A stretch of 64,000 bases of DNA, from NCBI RefSeq assembly GCF_004210375.1, contig NC_134827.1, positions 103,277,285 through 103,341,284 of the forward strand, read 5' to 3'. Below, piece after piece: positions 12,226 through 41,900 of this stretch; positions within the stretch are counted from its first letter, which is position 1, and every line of letters starts with the position of its first letter. Both the position numbers and the translations under genes were made by a program. Source of the stretch: Tachypleus tridentatus. Lineage: Eukaryota > Arthropoda > Merostomata > Xiphosura > Limulidae. The notes under the pieces were generated by a model. It searched no databases, was not told the origin of the DNA, and saw only the letters and a list, made by a program, of their open reading frames with translations.

Positions 12226-12482
12226 TTTGTTTGTTTTTCAATTTCGCGCAAAGTTAAACAAGGGCCATCAGCACTAGCCGTGCCTAATTTAGTAATCTAA
12301 AACTAGAGGAAAAGCAGCTAGTCACCACTACCCACCGCCAACTCTTGGACTACTCTTTTACCAACGAATAATAGGATTGGCCGTAACATTATAACGCCCT
12401 CACAGCTTAGAGGGCGAGCATGTTTGGTGCGACCCTCAGATTAGAAGTCGAAGGCCTTAACCCACCTGGTCATGCCGGGCCA
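12226..12482 (-). repeat. tRNA-derived SINE
   Basis: TTTGTTTG linker and CAATTTCGCGCAAAGTTA tail, with the body intact through CATTATAACGCCCTCAC. The head ends GGTCATGCCGGGCC and lacks part of the box-B region. Confidence 0.9.
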
Positions 12483-13057
12483 CGAAGAGTTATACAATAT
12501 TAGTACGTTCTAATTGTCGTTACATGGATCGAGAGTATAAAGATAAGTTGGAACCGAAGTTTCGTAATTATTCAGTAAACACTGCGCTCGTTCGAAACTG
12601 ATAGATGAATCGGGCTGACAGTAGATAACTTACCAAAGAAGACTGTTATTTGTTTTATCTTCGGATAAAACGAGATAAACGTAAGAATAAAGAGCCCACA
12701 CCTTTATTCGTCGAGTGCTGCTTGATACAAATACGAGTATAATAATACTTTAGTTCTGTAATTTTGATAAAGTCGGCATAACAAAAGGGGGTAAAAAGAT
12801 AATCGTAAAAAAATGTTTTAAAAAACATAAAATTCATTCACTCAGCAGAGTAATATAAATGAAATAAAATGTTTTATTCCTCAAAGTGTTGGGAATCTAA
12901 CACATAAGTTAAACATTTCCAGTTTCTAGAACATACGATTCCTGCATTTCTTCAAGAACAAACTTTTATTTTACCTTTTTCTCAGTAGCTGTCAACAACT
13001 TCTGTGAGTAAAATTACATTTATTAAACTGCATGTTGGATCGATTTACCAGATGAAT
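12483..13057. other. Non-coding, no gene recognised
   Basis: AT-rich spacer with a 60-codon minus-strand frame that has no recognisable feature. Confidence 0.45.
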
Positions 13058-13350
13058 TGTTTGTTTGTTTGTTTGTTTGTTTGTGTTGAATTTCGCGCAA
13101 AGCTACTCGAGGGTTATCTGCGCTAGCCGTCCCTAATTTACCAGTGTAAGACTAGAGGGAAGGCAGCTAGTCATCACCACCCACCGCCAACTCTTGGGCT
13201 ACTCTTTTTACCAACGAATAGCGGGATTGACTGTCACATTATAACGCCCCCACGGCTGAAAGGGCGAGCATATTTGGCGCGACGGGGATTCGAACCCGCG
13301 ACACTCGGATTACGAGTCGAACGCCTTAACACGCTTGGCCATGCCGGGCC
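13058..13350 (-). repeat. tRNA-derived SINE, well preserved
   Basis: A (GTTT)n run at about 13058-13084, then the GAATTTCGCGCAAAGCTACT tail, full body, and a reverse head with GGGGATTCGAACCCGCGA ending GGCCATGCCGGGCC. The 130-codon minus frame starting in the next copy is made of SINE sequence. Confidence 0.95.
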
Positions 13351-13424
13351 TACTAGAAGAAACAAAAAATGTGAGGTTAAAAATGACGTCACAATGGCTG
13401 GCACGGTCCTCAAGGAGAACTGCT

Positions 13425-13573
13425 TCTCTTTTACTAACGAATACTGGGACTGACCGTAACTTATAACGCCCATATGACTAGGGACGCGAGCATGTTTCAT
13501 GTGACGAGCATTCGATCCCTTGGCTCTCAGATAGCGAGTCGAAAACCCTAAACCACCTACCAATGTCAGGGCC
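13425..13573 (-). repeat. tRNA-derived SINE, tail-less fragment
   Basis: Only the head half is left: CTTTTACTAACGAATACTGG, TATAACGCCC, GAGCATGTTT, a degraded box B and CAATGTCAGGGCC. Confidence 0.8.
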
Positions 13574-13842
13574 ACAAAGTGTGTTATACTTAAAGACAGT
13601 AAAAGTGATTTAACACTGCTTTGCATTGAGATCTAACATTTAGAACACTCTTTTTTATGATATGTCACAGAAGATCCACCTCCTTCGCTTTTGGTGGTAT
13701 GTACTCAAGTTCCTATTTGAATGTATTATTTTCTTACACGATTAATCGTGTAGAAATGCGAAACAACAAAACAAATCGAAATTGTCTTGTTACTAATAAA
13801 ATGAAACGTGCGATTTTATATTCCATTTACGGTTACTTCTAT

Positions 13843-14118
13843 TGGGCCCGGCATGGCCAGGTGGGTTAAGGCGTGCGACTCGTAATCTGAGGGCCGCGAG
13901 TTCTCATCCCCGTCGCGCCAATCATGCTCTCTCTTTCAGCCAGGGGGCGTTAAAATGTGACGGTCAATCCCACTATTCGTTGGTAAAAGAGTAGCCCAAG
14001 AGTTGGCAGTGGATGGTGACGACTAGCTGCCTTCTCTCTAGTCTTACACTGGTAAATTAGGGACGGCTAGCGCAGATAGCCCTCGAGTAGCTTTGCGTGA
14101 AATTCAACAACAACAACC
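13843..14118 (+). repeat. tRNA-derived SINE, well preserved
   Basis: GGCCCGGCATGGCCAGGTGG head, box-B-like GAGTTCTCATCCCC (mutated), body, tail AGCTTTGCGTGAAATTCAAC and a CAA-rich end. Confidence 0.95.
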
Positions 14119-14460
14119 ATACTTCTAATGTAGTGATTTACCACATATTCAAGTAGTGGAGGAAGGTTTGCAGTCCTCAAATTAGCGGTCTGTTCTCAAT
14201 ATTTTGTGAACAAATGTCTGTAAGGACCAACTGGAGATTAGTGTAGGAATTGGTAGCTTTTTTTGCTTGAAATTTAACTTTTGTTTAGATTTGGTACTGA
14301 CGCTTTCTTTATGTTGAGATGGGTTTAAGAAAGAATGTGAAATATATGTAAAAAAAAGAACTTATGACGTGGAGTTAGTTTGGAAAAAAAATTACTGAAG
14401 AGGAAGAACACTTAATACACGCAAAGGGAAAACTGTAGTGCAAAAGGATCTATTCAGCAC

Positions 14461-14708
14461 TTTGAATTTCGCGCAAAGCTACACGAGGGCTATCTGCGCT
14501 AGCCTTCCCTAATTTATCAGTATAAGGTAAGAGAGAAGACAGCTATTCATCACCACCCACCGCCGACTGTTGAGCTCTTCTTTTACCAACGAATAGATGG
14601 ATTGACAATCACATTATAACGCCTGAAAGGGCGAGCATATCTGGTGCGAGGGGATTCGAACCCGCGAATTACGAGTCAAGTCCCTTAACCACTTGGCCAT
14701 GCCGGGCC
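14461..14708 (-). repeat. tRNA-derived SINE
   Basis: Tail GAATTTCGCGCAAAGCTACA at the left. The reverse head has GGGGATTCGAACCCGCGA, a small internal deletion, and ends GGCCATGCCGGGCC. Confidence 0.93.
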
Positions 14709-14944
14709 TATTTTTATTATATTAATTCTGAGTATTATTATTGTGAATCTATCTTTACAGACATAACTATTTTTCCATAAAATAGGTAAGATTAAAGTTA
14801 CAGTCTAGTCAACAAACTGGTTTTCAGAGCCTCGATCGAAAGTATTAATTAATAATAAACGCTATAAAAGCGTATTTTTTAATCACTTCACAAGGTTGAT
14901 CTGTCAAAAACTTATTGCAACTCACCGTTTTTCTTTTATTTGAT

Positions 14945-15229
14945 GGGCCCCGACATGGCCAGGTGGGTTAAGGCGTGCGACTCGTAATCCGAGGGTCACG
15001 GGTTCACATCCCCGTCGCGCCAAACATGCTCGCCCTTTCAGCCGTGGGGGCGTTATAATGTGACGGTCAATCCCACTATTCGTTGGTAAAATAGTAGTCC
15101 AAGAGTTGGCGGTGGGTGGTGATGACTAGCTGCCTTTCCTCTAGTCTTACACTGCTAAATTAGGGACGGCTAGCCCAGATGGCCCTCGAGTAGCTTTGTA
15201 CGAAATTCAAAAAAACAAACAAAACAAAC
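14945..15229 (+). repeat. tRNA-derived SINE, well preserved
   Basis: Head CGACATGGCCAGGTGGGTTA, body through TGATGACTAGCTGCC, tail AGCTTTGTACGAAATTC and an A/C-rich end with repeated ACAAA. It stops about 250 bases upstream of the secreted-protein gene. Confidence 0.95.
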
Positions 15230-15484
15230 TTTATTTGATAAATCCAGACAATAGATAGCGCTGTACGTGATATAATTTTTTAAACTACGTGTAACTAATG
15301 TACGAATAAAGTTTTAGGCCATCTGTACCGACACTCTTAATAATTCTTACGCTTGTTGTAAACAGTTTGCTTGAAATTATAGTTGAGTACATGTTTAAAC
15401 CGATTTTTAACACCTGTTTTCAGTGTTATAGCTCCAAAATATTTTCGTCTTTCACCAAGAGGACACTACGGCCACCAACCGAAG

Positions 15485-16159
15485 ATGGCAGCGACCGTCA
15501 TACTTACATTGTTGTCGTGTTTCGTTGCGGTCGTGCTGTTTGTAGAAGCGGCGCCTATCACCGGTAAGGAATAACCAGTGTATGGCATTTCTTATTTTTT
15601 AATATTCTCACACAAAAACGAAGTTTGTTGAAAATAACCAGAAGTGTACTACATCATATCTCATTTATATTAATATAAAAAAACAAACTAGCAAAGCAAT
15701 AGTCCTTGTTAGGACCAAACAAAAACGTTGTTTTCCAAGGTCCAAAACGTATTGAGAACAAAAAACGTTCTTATCGGTTCATTTAGAATTGCACGTTGTA
15801 TTTTCTCGACTACCAATTCCAATAATATTTTCACGTTCTGTCATTCAGGAGACAAAGCTACGATTGTGTCTGAAGTTGAAGAAAACGACACCAACGCAAC
15901 TTTCCTCGATATTAAGCACGTGCAGTCTATTAACCCAGATTCATTCAACTCTCCCAAAGTGTGGATAAAACTTGAAGAATTCGTCAACAAAGCTAAAACG
16001 GATCCTTCTTTTTTGGAACTTCTTTTAAAGATTTTGATGAAACTTGGCTTCTCTTACAGAGAGGTTCAGGACCTCCTCACCAAAGGAACTACTAATTGGA
16101 GAGGAACAGATATCACTTTGCAGGACGTTTCGAAGTTCTGCTGCCCACTAGGACTATGA
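15485..16159 (+). CDS. Small secreted protein of unknown family (two exons)
   Basis: Join 15485-15563 and 15849-16159, about 129 residues. Exon 1 starts at an ATG in the context AAGATGGCA and encodes a typical signal peptide: MAATVILTLLSC, a hydrophobic stretch, then a likely cleavage after VEA before APITG. The donor is G|GTAAGG and the acceptor is TTCATTCAG|GA; the phase joins cleanly (phase 1). The mature part is acidic at first (EVEENDTN, with one N-x-T sequon at NAT), then amphipathic and probably helical (KLEEFVNKAK, FLELLLKILMKLGF, REVQDLLTKG). It ends in adjacent cysteines, CCPLGL, followed by TGA. These two cysteines are the only ones in the mature chain, so any disulphide would be vicinal or intermolecular. 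I do not recognise the family. Secretion is inferred from the leader; the function is unknown. The gene sits inside a SINE-rich interval, but its frame is clean in both exons, which argues that it is live. Confidence 0.75.
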
Positions 16160-17285
16160 GCAGCGGGAAGTGACTTTTTGAAATGTGGATTTTAAGTAAT
16201 TGCAAGTGCAAACTTCGTGGCTTTTTTTGCTATCAAATAATCGGGAAGGAACTTTTTTTTTAGTACAGTATTGATTTGTCTAATTCTTACCAATCTTATT
16301 AATTTTGATACTTGTCTCAAACGATAATTTTAGAAAACCTTGTAGACAACCGATTAATTAAAAAAAAATTTCATAAGGTCAGTAAACCTGGCCGACGTGA
16401 CCAATTATTTCCAGGAAATTAATATTAATAGAACACGTGTCCAATTTAACACAAAATTAGGTCCATCTTAGCCTAGTGGTTAATTAGTTGTTAGTTTTAT
16501 AAATCTATACCCATCGAGTTAGCTGCCGTGTCCATTGAGAGGGATTGGACACCGAAATTTACTGTTTGTTAATTTATCGCTGACCAACCGAGAAACATCT
16601 AGGGTTTAGCGTGCCGGGCTGATGATCATAAAGTCTAAAGCCCGAGCCACAACACGTACTGCTGCACACACACCACACTTTCATATGTAGAGGTATGAAT
16701 GTAAGTACGACAGACAGTTCTGCTACATGGGCGGCTATCGATGGTAGCAAGTTACGTTCCTTACCAAAAGTTCTACATTAAGTACAAGTGTGGTTGAACC
16801 AAACGAGTACCTTACCTGGACATATATATATCCTAGTTTAATATTCAGTACTTCAAGTTTGAAACACGTAACAAAATATGATGGTGATAGATTTCTATTA
16901 GTAGCGAATCTTCTCCCCCAAATAAAATTCAGCGATTTGAGCTTGACCCCCCACAGACTGACTGTGGAACACATAGTATGAACTGGGACCGAACACCAAA
17001 ATCACCCAGTAATCTACTGAACGTGTGACATGTGATGGAGGTAGGTTATTAGAGATTATGGGTTCGACTCGCTTTCTTCTCAAATTTTGTACCGCTTTAG
17101 ATAAGTACAAAAATGTACACAACAGTACGACAGTTAAATTTTTTTTATTAATGTATATATTTTAAACGAAACGCTTTTGAAACAAAGTTACACAACTTTA
17201 TCGTTATTCATTATGTTCATATCCCAGTTTCCGTTCTATCACATTCGTATTTAAGCGTTTTGTAACATTATATGCACAATCAGTC
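16160..17285. other. Downstream region, no gene recognised
   Basis: Likely includes the 3' UTR of the secreted-protein gene; no clean AATAAA close to the stop was found. Overlapping short frames at 16735-17122 on both strands have no domain. Confidence 0.4.
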
Positions 17286-17575
17286 AGGCCCGGCCTGGCC
17301 AGGTGGTTAGGATGCTCGAGTCGTAATCCTAGGGTCGCGGACTCGAACCCCCGTCGCTCGAAACACTCGTCCTTTCAGCCGTGGGGACGTTATAATGTTA
17401 CGATCAATCCCACTATTCGTTGGTAAAAAAAAAAAAAAAAGTAGCCCAAGAGTTGGCGGCGGGTGGCTATGGCTAGCTGCCTTCCCTCTAGTTTCACACT
17501 GCTAAATTAGGGACGGTTAGTACAGATAGCCCTCGTGTAGCTTTGCGCGAAATTAAAGAACAAAACAAACTAAAG
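17286..17575 (+). repeat. tRNA-derived SINE
   Basis: Head GGCCCGGCCTGGCCAGGTGG, mutated box B (GGACTCGAACCCCC), a 16-base A run inside the body at about 17426-17441, and tail AGCTTTGCGCGAAATTAAAG. Confidence 0.93.
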
Positions 17576-18147
17576 CACTATCAGTCTATAGATGGCCGTG
17601 CAATAGGAAGGTTGTTTTCAGCTTCTGATTGGCCGGATCTTAAATCACAAGGTTACCCGACTAATGACTGATTTAAGCCTTTTGTCTTAAAGATGAATTA
17701 TTATATTCATTAATACAATTACGTGATTAATATTTTTATGTTCGAGTAACCCAAGTTACGTAAGAAGGAAATACAAAATTGTCATGTTTCTTTAACCCCA
17801 TACTTCGACAACCCAAGTCCATTTCTTCATCGATATGTATCTTTTCATATAATACAGAAAACAAAAACACTCCATAGTTATACTCAGTATTAAATTTAAC
17901 TTACTCTCAGTGACGAACAAAACTAAACAATGAGATATCTATGATGTGTCCACCATGAGTATCGAAACCCAATTTTATCAACACAAGCCTTCAGACTTGC
18001 CACTAAAAGGCGCTGGGTATTCAATAGGTGAAACTGCACTCCACAGGCAAAGGTAAAAATTTACTTTTGGTGAATAGAAAAATATATTTTATGATAACTT
18101 CAGTGTCGGCCACAAACCAAGGATTTACAAAAAGTTGCGATTCTATT

Positions 18148-18391
18148 TTTTGTTTGAATTTCACGCAAAGCTACACGAGAGCTATTTGTGCTATCAGTCC
18201 CTAATTTAGCAGTGTGACACTAGAGGGAAGATAACTGGTCATCATCACCCACAAAATAACGAATAGTGGGATTGACCGTAACATTATAACGCCCCCACAG
18301 CTGAAAGGGTATGTTTGGTGTAATGGGGATTCGAACGCGCGACCCTCAAATGACGAGTTCAGATCCCTCACCACGTGGCCATGCCGGGCCT
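18148..18391 (-). repeat. tRNA-derived SINE with internal deletion
   Basis: Tail GAATTTCACGCAAAGCTACA at the left, the body short of the CCACCGCCAACT block, and a reverse head with GGGGATTCGAACGCGCGA ending GGCCATGCCGGGCC. Confidence 0.9.
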
Positions 18392-20019
18392 TCAGAACGT
18401 CACGATGCAGCGTCTTTAACTTTCGCAAACATCAGATTTAATTACTGGCTTTATTCAATCTGGGAGGAGTTATTTTTAAAAACGTTAGGTGTAGTACATT
18501 ATGTGCACGTGGTAATTTCTTTTTATGTATCCGGCATTTTATATTAAGAACTCAGTATCACATAATAACCAAATGTAAACAGAAATCTTTTATTTTCCAC
18601 TTCTTATAAAAAACACAGGAGGTAACAAATCAGCAGAGGAAAACGTTGTTATGAAATGGTGACCATTATAAAATACTGACGAGAAAACATTAAGTATTCG
18701 TTGTCATACCCTTTACGTCTTCTTTAGAACACGATGAAAAATATTTATTCAAACTATGATATTATTTAAGAAGTTTATTTATTATGTATGTTTATCAGTT
18801 ACGATGGTATTTGTGACTATGAAAATATGTAGCAACGTGTATATATGTATATAAACAAAGCAAAGCCAAGTGGTACAAAGTACAAATATTATGTTCGAAA
18901 AGGTTTGAACGACGTATCAGCTATTTCAATCTATTCGAACTGATTTGCCGTTACTGTCTAAGATTTAGAGAGGCACAACATTACAAGTAACTAGTAACCC
19001 AAAGTAAGTTCCTGACAGACCCTAGATAAAACTGTTCATAGCTGATAATTCTATTTCTCAGACATACTGGTTAAGTAACTGCTAACCCTAATTCTGTGTC
19101 TGATACACATCATGCGTACAATTGGTAACCCTAACTATTTCTGAAAAACGTTCATACAATTGCTGGTTGTTACGTCTTATTTCTTAAGTACATAGACTTT
19201 AGAAACAGAATCATAAAATTATTATACAAAATAAACGGGAGTTTAAAGAATGCAGATACAGAAAGCCATGTGTTATTCGTAGTCATTAAATGCACTGGTT
19301 AAAAAATGAAAAAAAAACAACCCATCAGGTTTTAAGGTTATAAATTTACTAAAAAACAAGTTAATGTAATATTGCATTACCAATATTCCAATTCTTACCA
19401 ATGACACGAGTTCACGAAATTGTTGAAAGTGACTAAATTATATAGTAGTATGAATAGTTTGCTTTTCTACCAACCTGACCAAGAAAACTTAAGTAAAGCT
19501 TACACTTATGTTCACATAACCATGAGTACGTGTTATTTTTTTTTTATTATTATTATTGGTTCATCACTGTATAGCAGCCATTTCGTACGTTTCTGATTGG
19601 TTGATTAAGGTGTTCTGTAAAGAGCAATTTGTTAATACTTTTTTACTAATCTCCCTCTTTCAACATTACTACTTAGTAACTATATTAAAACATTGTCTCA
19701 CTAGGGGATGTGTGTATATATTTGAGTAAATCTTGGAAAACCCTTTTAAAACTTAAACTCCCATGGAAATGTTCACGAATTCTGCTGTAGCCACGAACAT
19801 GTTTTAGACTAATACACAAAAAAATGTTAGTTTGCAGGGCATTATGTCAGAACATGGCTGATGTTAATTTAAAAACGTTTTTTTCTTAACTAGCCTTATA
19901 CAGGTTTACAGCAGGAAGAACATGAAGGCACACCTTCAGATCACCACTAATTAGGACTAACAAATCAACACTAGAGCTCACTGAGTCAACTGGACATGCA
20001 ATTCATAAAAACAGCCAAG
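18392..20019. other. Non-coding, no gene recognised
   Basis: AT-rich, with short overlapping frames at 18201-18547 that are SINE-derived or unsupported. No element boundary is evident. Confidence 0.45.
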
Positions 20020-20275
20020 TAGAGCCCAGTGGTTCGTATGTCAGACTTTGGAGCAGAGAATATGTAGTTTGCACCCTGTGACTGTAACTTAGGGACCACA
20101 GGTGCATTATAAGAGTGACAGTCAAGTCTCACTATTTAACCTGACAGCAGCAGTTCAAGAGTTTGCAGTTCATGATGTTGGCTAGTTATACCTTCTCATT
20201 TAAGTCTATCACTTGAAAAGTAATACAAACGGCCCTGGTTTGGCTCTCCTCAAAATCTGACAAACAAATTCAGGA
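20020..20275 (+). repeat. tRNA-derived SINE, old diverged copy
   Basis: The block order of the family is retained (AGCCCAGTGGTT head, GTGCATTATAAGAGTGACAGTCAA, TTCAAGAGTTTGCAG, CTAGTTATACCTTC, CCTGGTTTGGCTC, ACAAACAAATTC), but with many substitutions. It is clearly older than the copies at 11-15 kb. Confidence 0.65.
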
Positions 20276-22422
20276 AACCTCTGCTACAGTGTATTAAAGC
20301 AGTGGCATACAGCACACAAGGTGTGATGTCAATTACAAAAGATTTGTCATCAATTATCATCAGTTGTGCAAACCACTAACCTACAGATCAGATCAGATTT
20401 AACCATCACATCTAAAATTCACTGAAAAAAAAAGATATTTTACCTTTATTGGTAAACAGTAATGTTTGTATTCTTAGCAACTGTGATGTTGGGAAATACC
20501 AAAGAGTTTGGACAAGAATGTAGAATGAATAATTTTGTCAATGATTTTGAGCAAATTTTTATCAATTTATTTTTTAAAGAGCCTCTTTGAGCTGTCTATT
20601 ACGTCCACCAGGTAGGATTAAGACCCAGATTTTAAAATAAGGAAATATGTACAATAAAATAAGTTCTCCATACCAAATGTAGCTCAGACAGAAGATGCTA
20701 CACAATAAAAGTTCAATTATAAATTCTTCCAAACAAAGATAGAAAACTACAACATCACTTTCTAAATACATTTATACCTGCAATGATTCAAGACGTCAAA
20801 ATACGTTGCTCGATTTGTTCCATTTCAAAACCTCCTTTTCCGTCTCAAAACAGAATAATATTTTTAGCGATTGAGTTACTATTATGAACACACATTTTTT
20901 ACAGAAAAACAAGTGTATATATTAAAATACAAACCAAACAGTATTCTAAGTGCAAACTAGAGGGACACTCAATAGAGTGCATACTTCTGTTATGCAACGT
21001 TGATCATATAACGACTCTCGAAAAATACGAAAATGCGTCTGTATGTCTTCATCAACAGACAATTTATAGCAGGACAAAGGGGGATAATATTGTACGTGTG
21101 TCCACAAAGTTTCATCAAAATCCAATCATTTTAGATTGAGTTATAGAGCAAAAACAGTGTGAAAAATCAGTCCCCCATGTTAACGGATAGAGATTTAAAA
21201 AAAAAAAAAATGTGACCTTTAACCTCAACAAACTAATCACTTCGAAGTTGGGCCATGGTCCAAATGTATAACATTTTTTGTTCGAATCTATTCATCTGTT
21301 TGAGAAATTTTGCTGACAAACACACAGGAGTGAAAAGATGACCTCTGTCCACCTGCAGTGGCAGAGGTAATAAATCCACTAACTACAAACACAAGAGGTA
21401 AAAACAAACAGAAACACAATATTAACTTAATTAAATACACAAATACAAATATTTTCACATGCTTATTTACAAAGGATAAAATAGAGATTACATAATACAG
21501 TCCTTTAGCACATGTACACACTTACTTGAATATTTACTATAATACACACATCATGCTATCTTTTTGACCAGAATTAAGTCATAATGCAAATGAAACTTTC
21601 GTTTTTTTCAGTATAATTTCATGGAGAAAATAGAACTAAACCTTCACAACAGAACTGAGGAAAAAAATAATTTATTACAACCGTGGTTTCGCCAGTAAAG
21701 ATATGGGAGTATTATGGATATAGTAAGTGATGCATTTTTGTGAAACATACAGTTGTCTTGTTTTCTTCCCAACTCTGTAAGCATGGAGTTTCACCAAATA
21801 CTGATGGTTTAAAAGTTTCAATTATATCACATCTTATTGTAAGGAAAGGTGCATTCCATCCAGAAAAAAAAACAAAAACATTGATTTTTAAACCATAAAA
21901 ATGATTTGTTCATGGCATTACATTAACCAACAACTGTTCAGAAATTTAAAAAGCAATGACTGGTACAACAAATATTTAGAAATGAAACAGTAAAGAAACT
22001 CTGAGTTATTAGTCTTCTACAAACATTCATTTGTAATTTTATTATTGCTAGGTCATCTTTGAGGTGCTATTTGTCAAAGGGGAAAACACGACCTCTCTGA
22101 ATTGGTGAAACAAAACTGGAATGCCCCTCACAACAGCCATGACTTGAGATCTAATTCAATAACATATTAAAGAGTGTCTTTTTGTGTACAGGGAATAAAT
22201 AAGTGGTAAACACATTGCTTTTCTCACTTGAAACTATAGAACTAAGAGTCAGACAGTTGATATATTTCTCTCTTAGGTCTGGTAATGAGCAAAGTTAAGA
22301 CTAGAAAACCAGACAAGTAAAACCCACTGTCTAACTAGAATCCACGATTTTACCCCTAAAATTACAAATAGTATAAAATGTACATTATAGTAACTTTTGT
22401 TTTAATATATTAGCCTAATTCT
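20276..22422 (-). other. Probable 3' flank and UTR of Abl
   Basis: No coding exon was recognised. For the minus-strand Abl transcript, candidate AATAAA hexamers (TTTATT in the given strand) lie at 22038-22043 and 21670-21675, about 380 and 750 bases past the inferred stop. These are sequence matches only. Short frames at 20574-20771 and 21288-21521 show no domain. Confidence 0.3.
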
Positions 22423-38931
<16,509 letters not shown>

Positions 38932-41900
38932 CTGGAACCACATAGTAAACATGTCAAACAAATTACCAGAGAGCAAAAAACAAATATATGTAATGTTACA
39001 ATACAATCATTTTCTTACAGATTTAATGCAAAGTCATTCAAGTGACTCTGGTACTCAATTATTACTCATTAAGAATTTACTTTCTTCAACCTAGTTTTAC
39101 CAAATGAACAACACAGTACTAAACACTTACTAAGATGAAGAATACAGGTATCTAACAGGCAAGAATATAACACATTTATACCTCGTGCAGGTAGACGATC
39201 TAGTTCTTAAAGAAAACCTTACCCGAAATATTGTTACTGAAGACAGGTCATATCAAATATTGTTTCATTTGTTAATAGTTTGATAATAAGGCTGTCTAAT
39301 TTGTTATTAGTTGTTTCCACACCTCATACATTACTCTAAGAAAACAAAAGCTAATTACTTTTAATGCTGCAACTCCAAAACAAATAAACGTAAGCCCTGA
39401 AGTATCTTTAAGAGAGTTATATTTCCGAGTAAGATGATTAGATACAAGGTAAATAGAGTTTGAAGAATAGAGAACTGTTAGAAATATCTGTAGCAATAAG
39501 ATAAGGGAAGTTAACCCTCTTCCCAGTTTCAAAACACATCTGACAACCAGTTTAAGAGGACACTAGTGGTCCTTTGAAGGATAACTCTATATCTGTCCCT
39601 TACCTTCTTACATAACCTTATTACATCATACACAAAAATCAAAACATAAAGAGAAATACACAAGCAACCAGGTAAGTGCGAAGAGTGTGTATGCGTGTTT
39701 TCTTATAGCAAAGCCACATCGGCTATCTGCTGTTGACCCTCCGGGGAATCGAGACCTAATTTTGCGTTGTAAATCCGTGAGCGTACCACTGTACTAGCGG
39801 GAGGATAAGTGGAAGAGAAAGTTAGAAAACACATTTTTATATCTGTTTAACCTGTGACCAAAATAACATAACTTGGTCTACTGGAGGGAAAAAAAATAAA
39901 AACTTATAAAGCTGCATCATAAAAAATTTTGAAAACTTTTATTATCTGCAATCCAATATTTCACTGCATTTACATACGAGTATCTTACTGACAGCTTAAA
40001 ATGGTGATTATTGGATTTTCCTGAGAAGTTAATGTTTGGGTTCATTAATCAATTACAATCAACTGATCAACTGTTCTAATACATGAGGTTTGATAGTTAA
40101 AACAACCAGAAATGGTATTAACTGGAAACATTAATTTAGTTATTTGATTATTTTTGTGGATCAACTGATGTACAAGATAATTAGTCATACCAAATAACCA
40201 AGCTGACTACTAAGTCGATTTTTTTTTTGCTCTCTAATAAAGCAGGTCACGCTTTCTTGGCAAGTTATTTTCTTTAACTTTTTCTTGGTCTACAGAAAAT
40301 TTAGGAAGTACATATACCCAGCTTAGTCTAAAATGCCACTCGATACACAGTCATATATATTAATAAATAAATAAACAGCTGTGCAGTTTATTTCATATTC
40401 TGTTAACTATGAAAATGCTAAGAAACATTCTTCAACAAGCAGCCAAGAGCATGATTCTAACATTAACAGTTTCTTCCAACAGATATTGATTGTTTCACAC
40501 TGTTCAGATAATTTTCTTTGCTACACTGGCTAGGATTTCATGTACACTAATTTCATTATGATGATGAACCTTCACTCGGGAGACAATAGATGAAAGTGCA
40601 CACTGAAGTATCTTATCAAAAATTCATTCAAGCAAAGAGTAAATGTTGATTTACCATCAGAATCTTGTGATGAAATAATGAGGAACTGGTGTAAACATCA
40701 GATGAGATACTCCTTCAAAAGGCCCCAAAGAAGCCCATGGGTATGACACTCACCCATGACATGAGCATACTTGTAAACATCATTTCTCTTCCAGGGTATA
40801 CCCAACCGCATAAGAAAGAGACAAAAGTTTGTGTCATAGGGATGGGTGTAATTTGTGCATGACCTTATAGGTATTTGCACACAAGTCACCATACAGTCAA
40901 TATATAAAGTGTGATATGGGTTCATAATTAACATAAAGCAGCTTGGTCGCAGCAAACAAGGAACCCATACAATTGAATATATATATATATTATCTCTTTA
41001 GAGAGAAAATAGTCTCTAAAAAAGGGAAAGAATTTCATACAGGAAGACAACAGAAAGGGGAAGTCCTGGGACCAGATATGCCATAGTTTAAAGGCAAGGA
41101 TGACATTGAACTCAATTGAAATGAGAGAGTAGGTACGAAAAAGGATTAGGTCTCAAGATGAGATCCCTTGCAACTGCTTAGTCATTATAACAGAAGGAAG
41201 TTAGGAAAAGGAGAAACAACTGAAAATGGGCTAAATATACGTCGAAATAATAATAAAAAGGAACGGGTCATGAATGTGGCAAGTGAAGACCCTTCACAAA
41301 ACTAACAATTGCCGAAGTTAAATGGAAGAGAAAGAAATGGAAACTGCTAAAAGGATTAACAGAATAGAGAAACAAAGAGAGAACAGGCCCAAACAAGGTG
41401 TGAAGAGTCAAAAACACTGACCATCTACAGATCAGATGTAAGAGATCAGGAGGCAGGAGGTAAGGGAGGAAAATAAAAATAGAAAGTGAACAGAAGAAAA
41501 GTGAGGAAGTAGAAGAGATAAAATTGTATTTTTGAACAATGTAAACAACTTAGTTGTAAGTATGTATAAGTACTGTCGAAAAGTTCCTCTCAATAAAGCA
41601 TAATGATAAACATATTTCTATTTTAAATCTGTTAATAAACTACTAATTAAAATTAGTGCTTAACTGTAATATGTAAGACTTTTAAGTCTCATATTAAATC
41701 TATTTATTTCATGATCTTTTACCATGACAAGTAATATTTTTTTAACTTTCTTTTATATGGGTTAAAGTGGTTTTTTCACACAACAGAATTTTTGTTCATC
41801 TTTAATTTAATTAATCAATATATTTTGTGCAGAAGTATTTATGTTTAAACCAATTTTGGGAAGCTTTATTTGAAACTACAAACAGACCAATACCCTTAAC

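Noticed and set aside
13234-13626. 130-codon minus-strand frame
   Set aside because: Composed of two SINE copies.
8715-18391. tRNA genes suggested by box-B-like GGTTCGAATCC
   Set aside because: Each lies in the head of a SINE with a shared body and tail; no complete cloverleaf could be supported.
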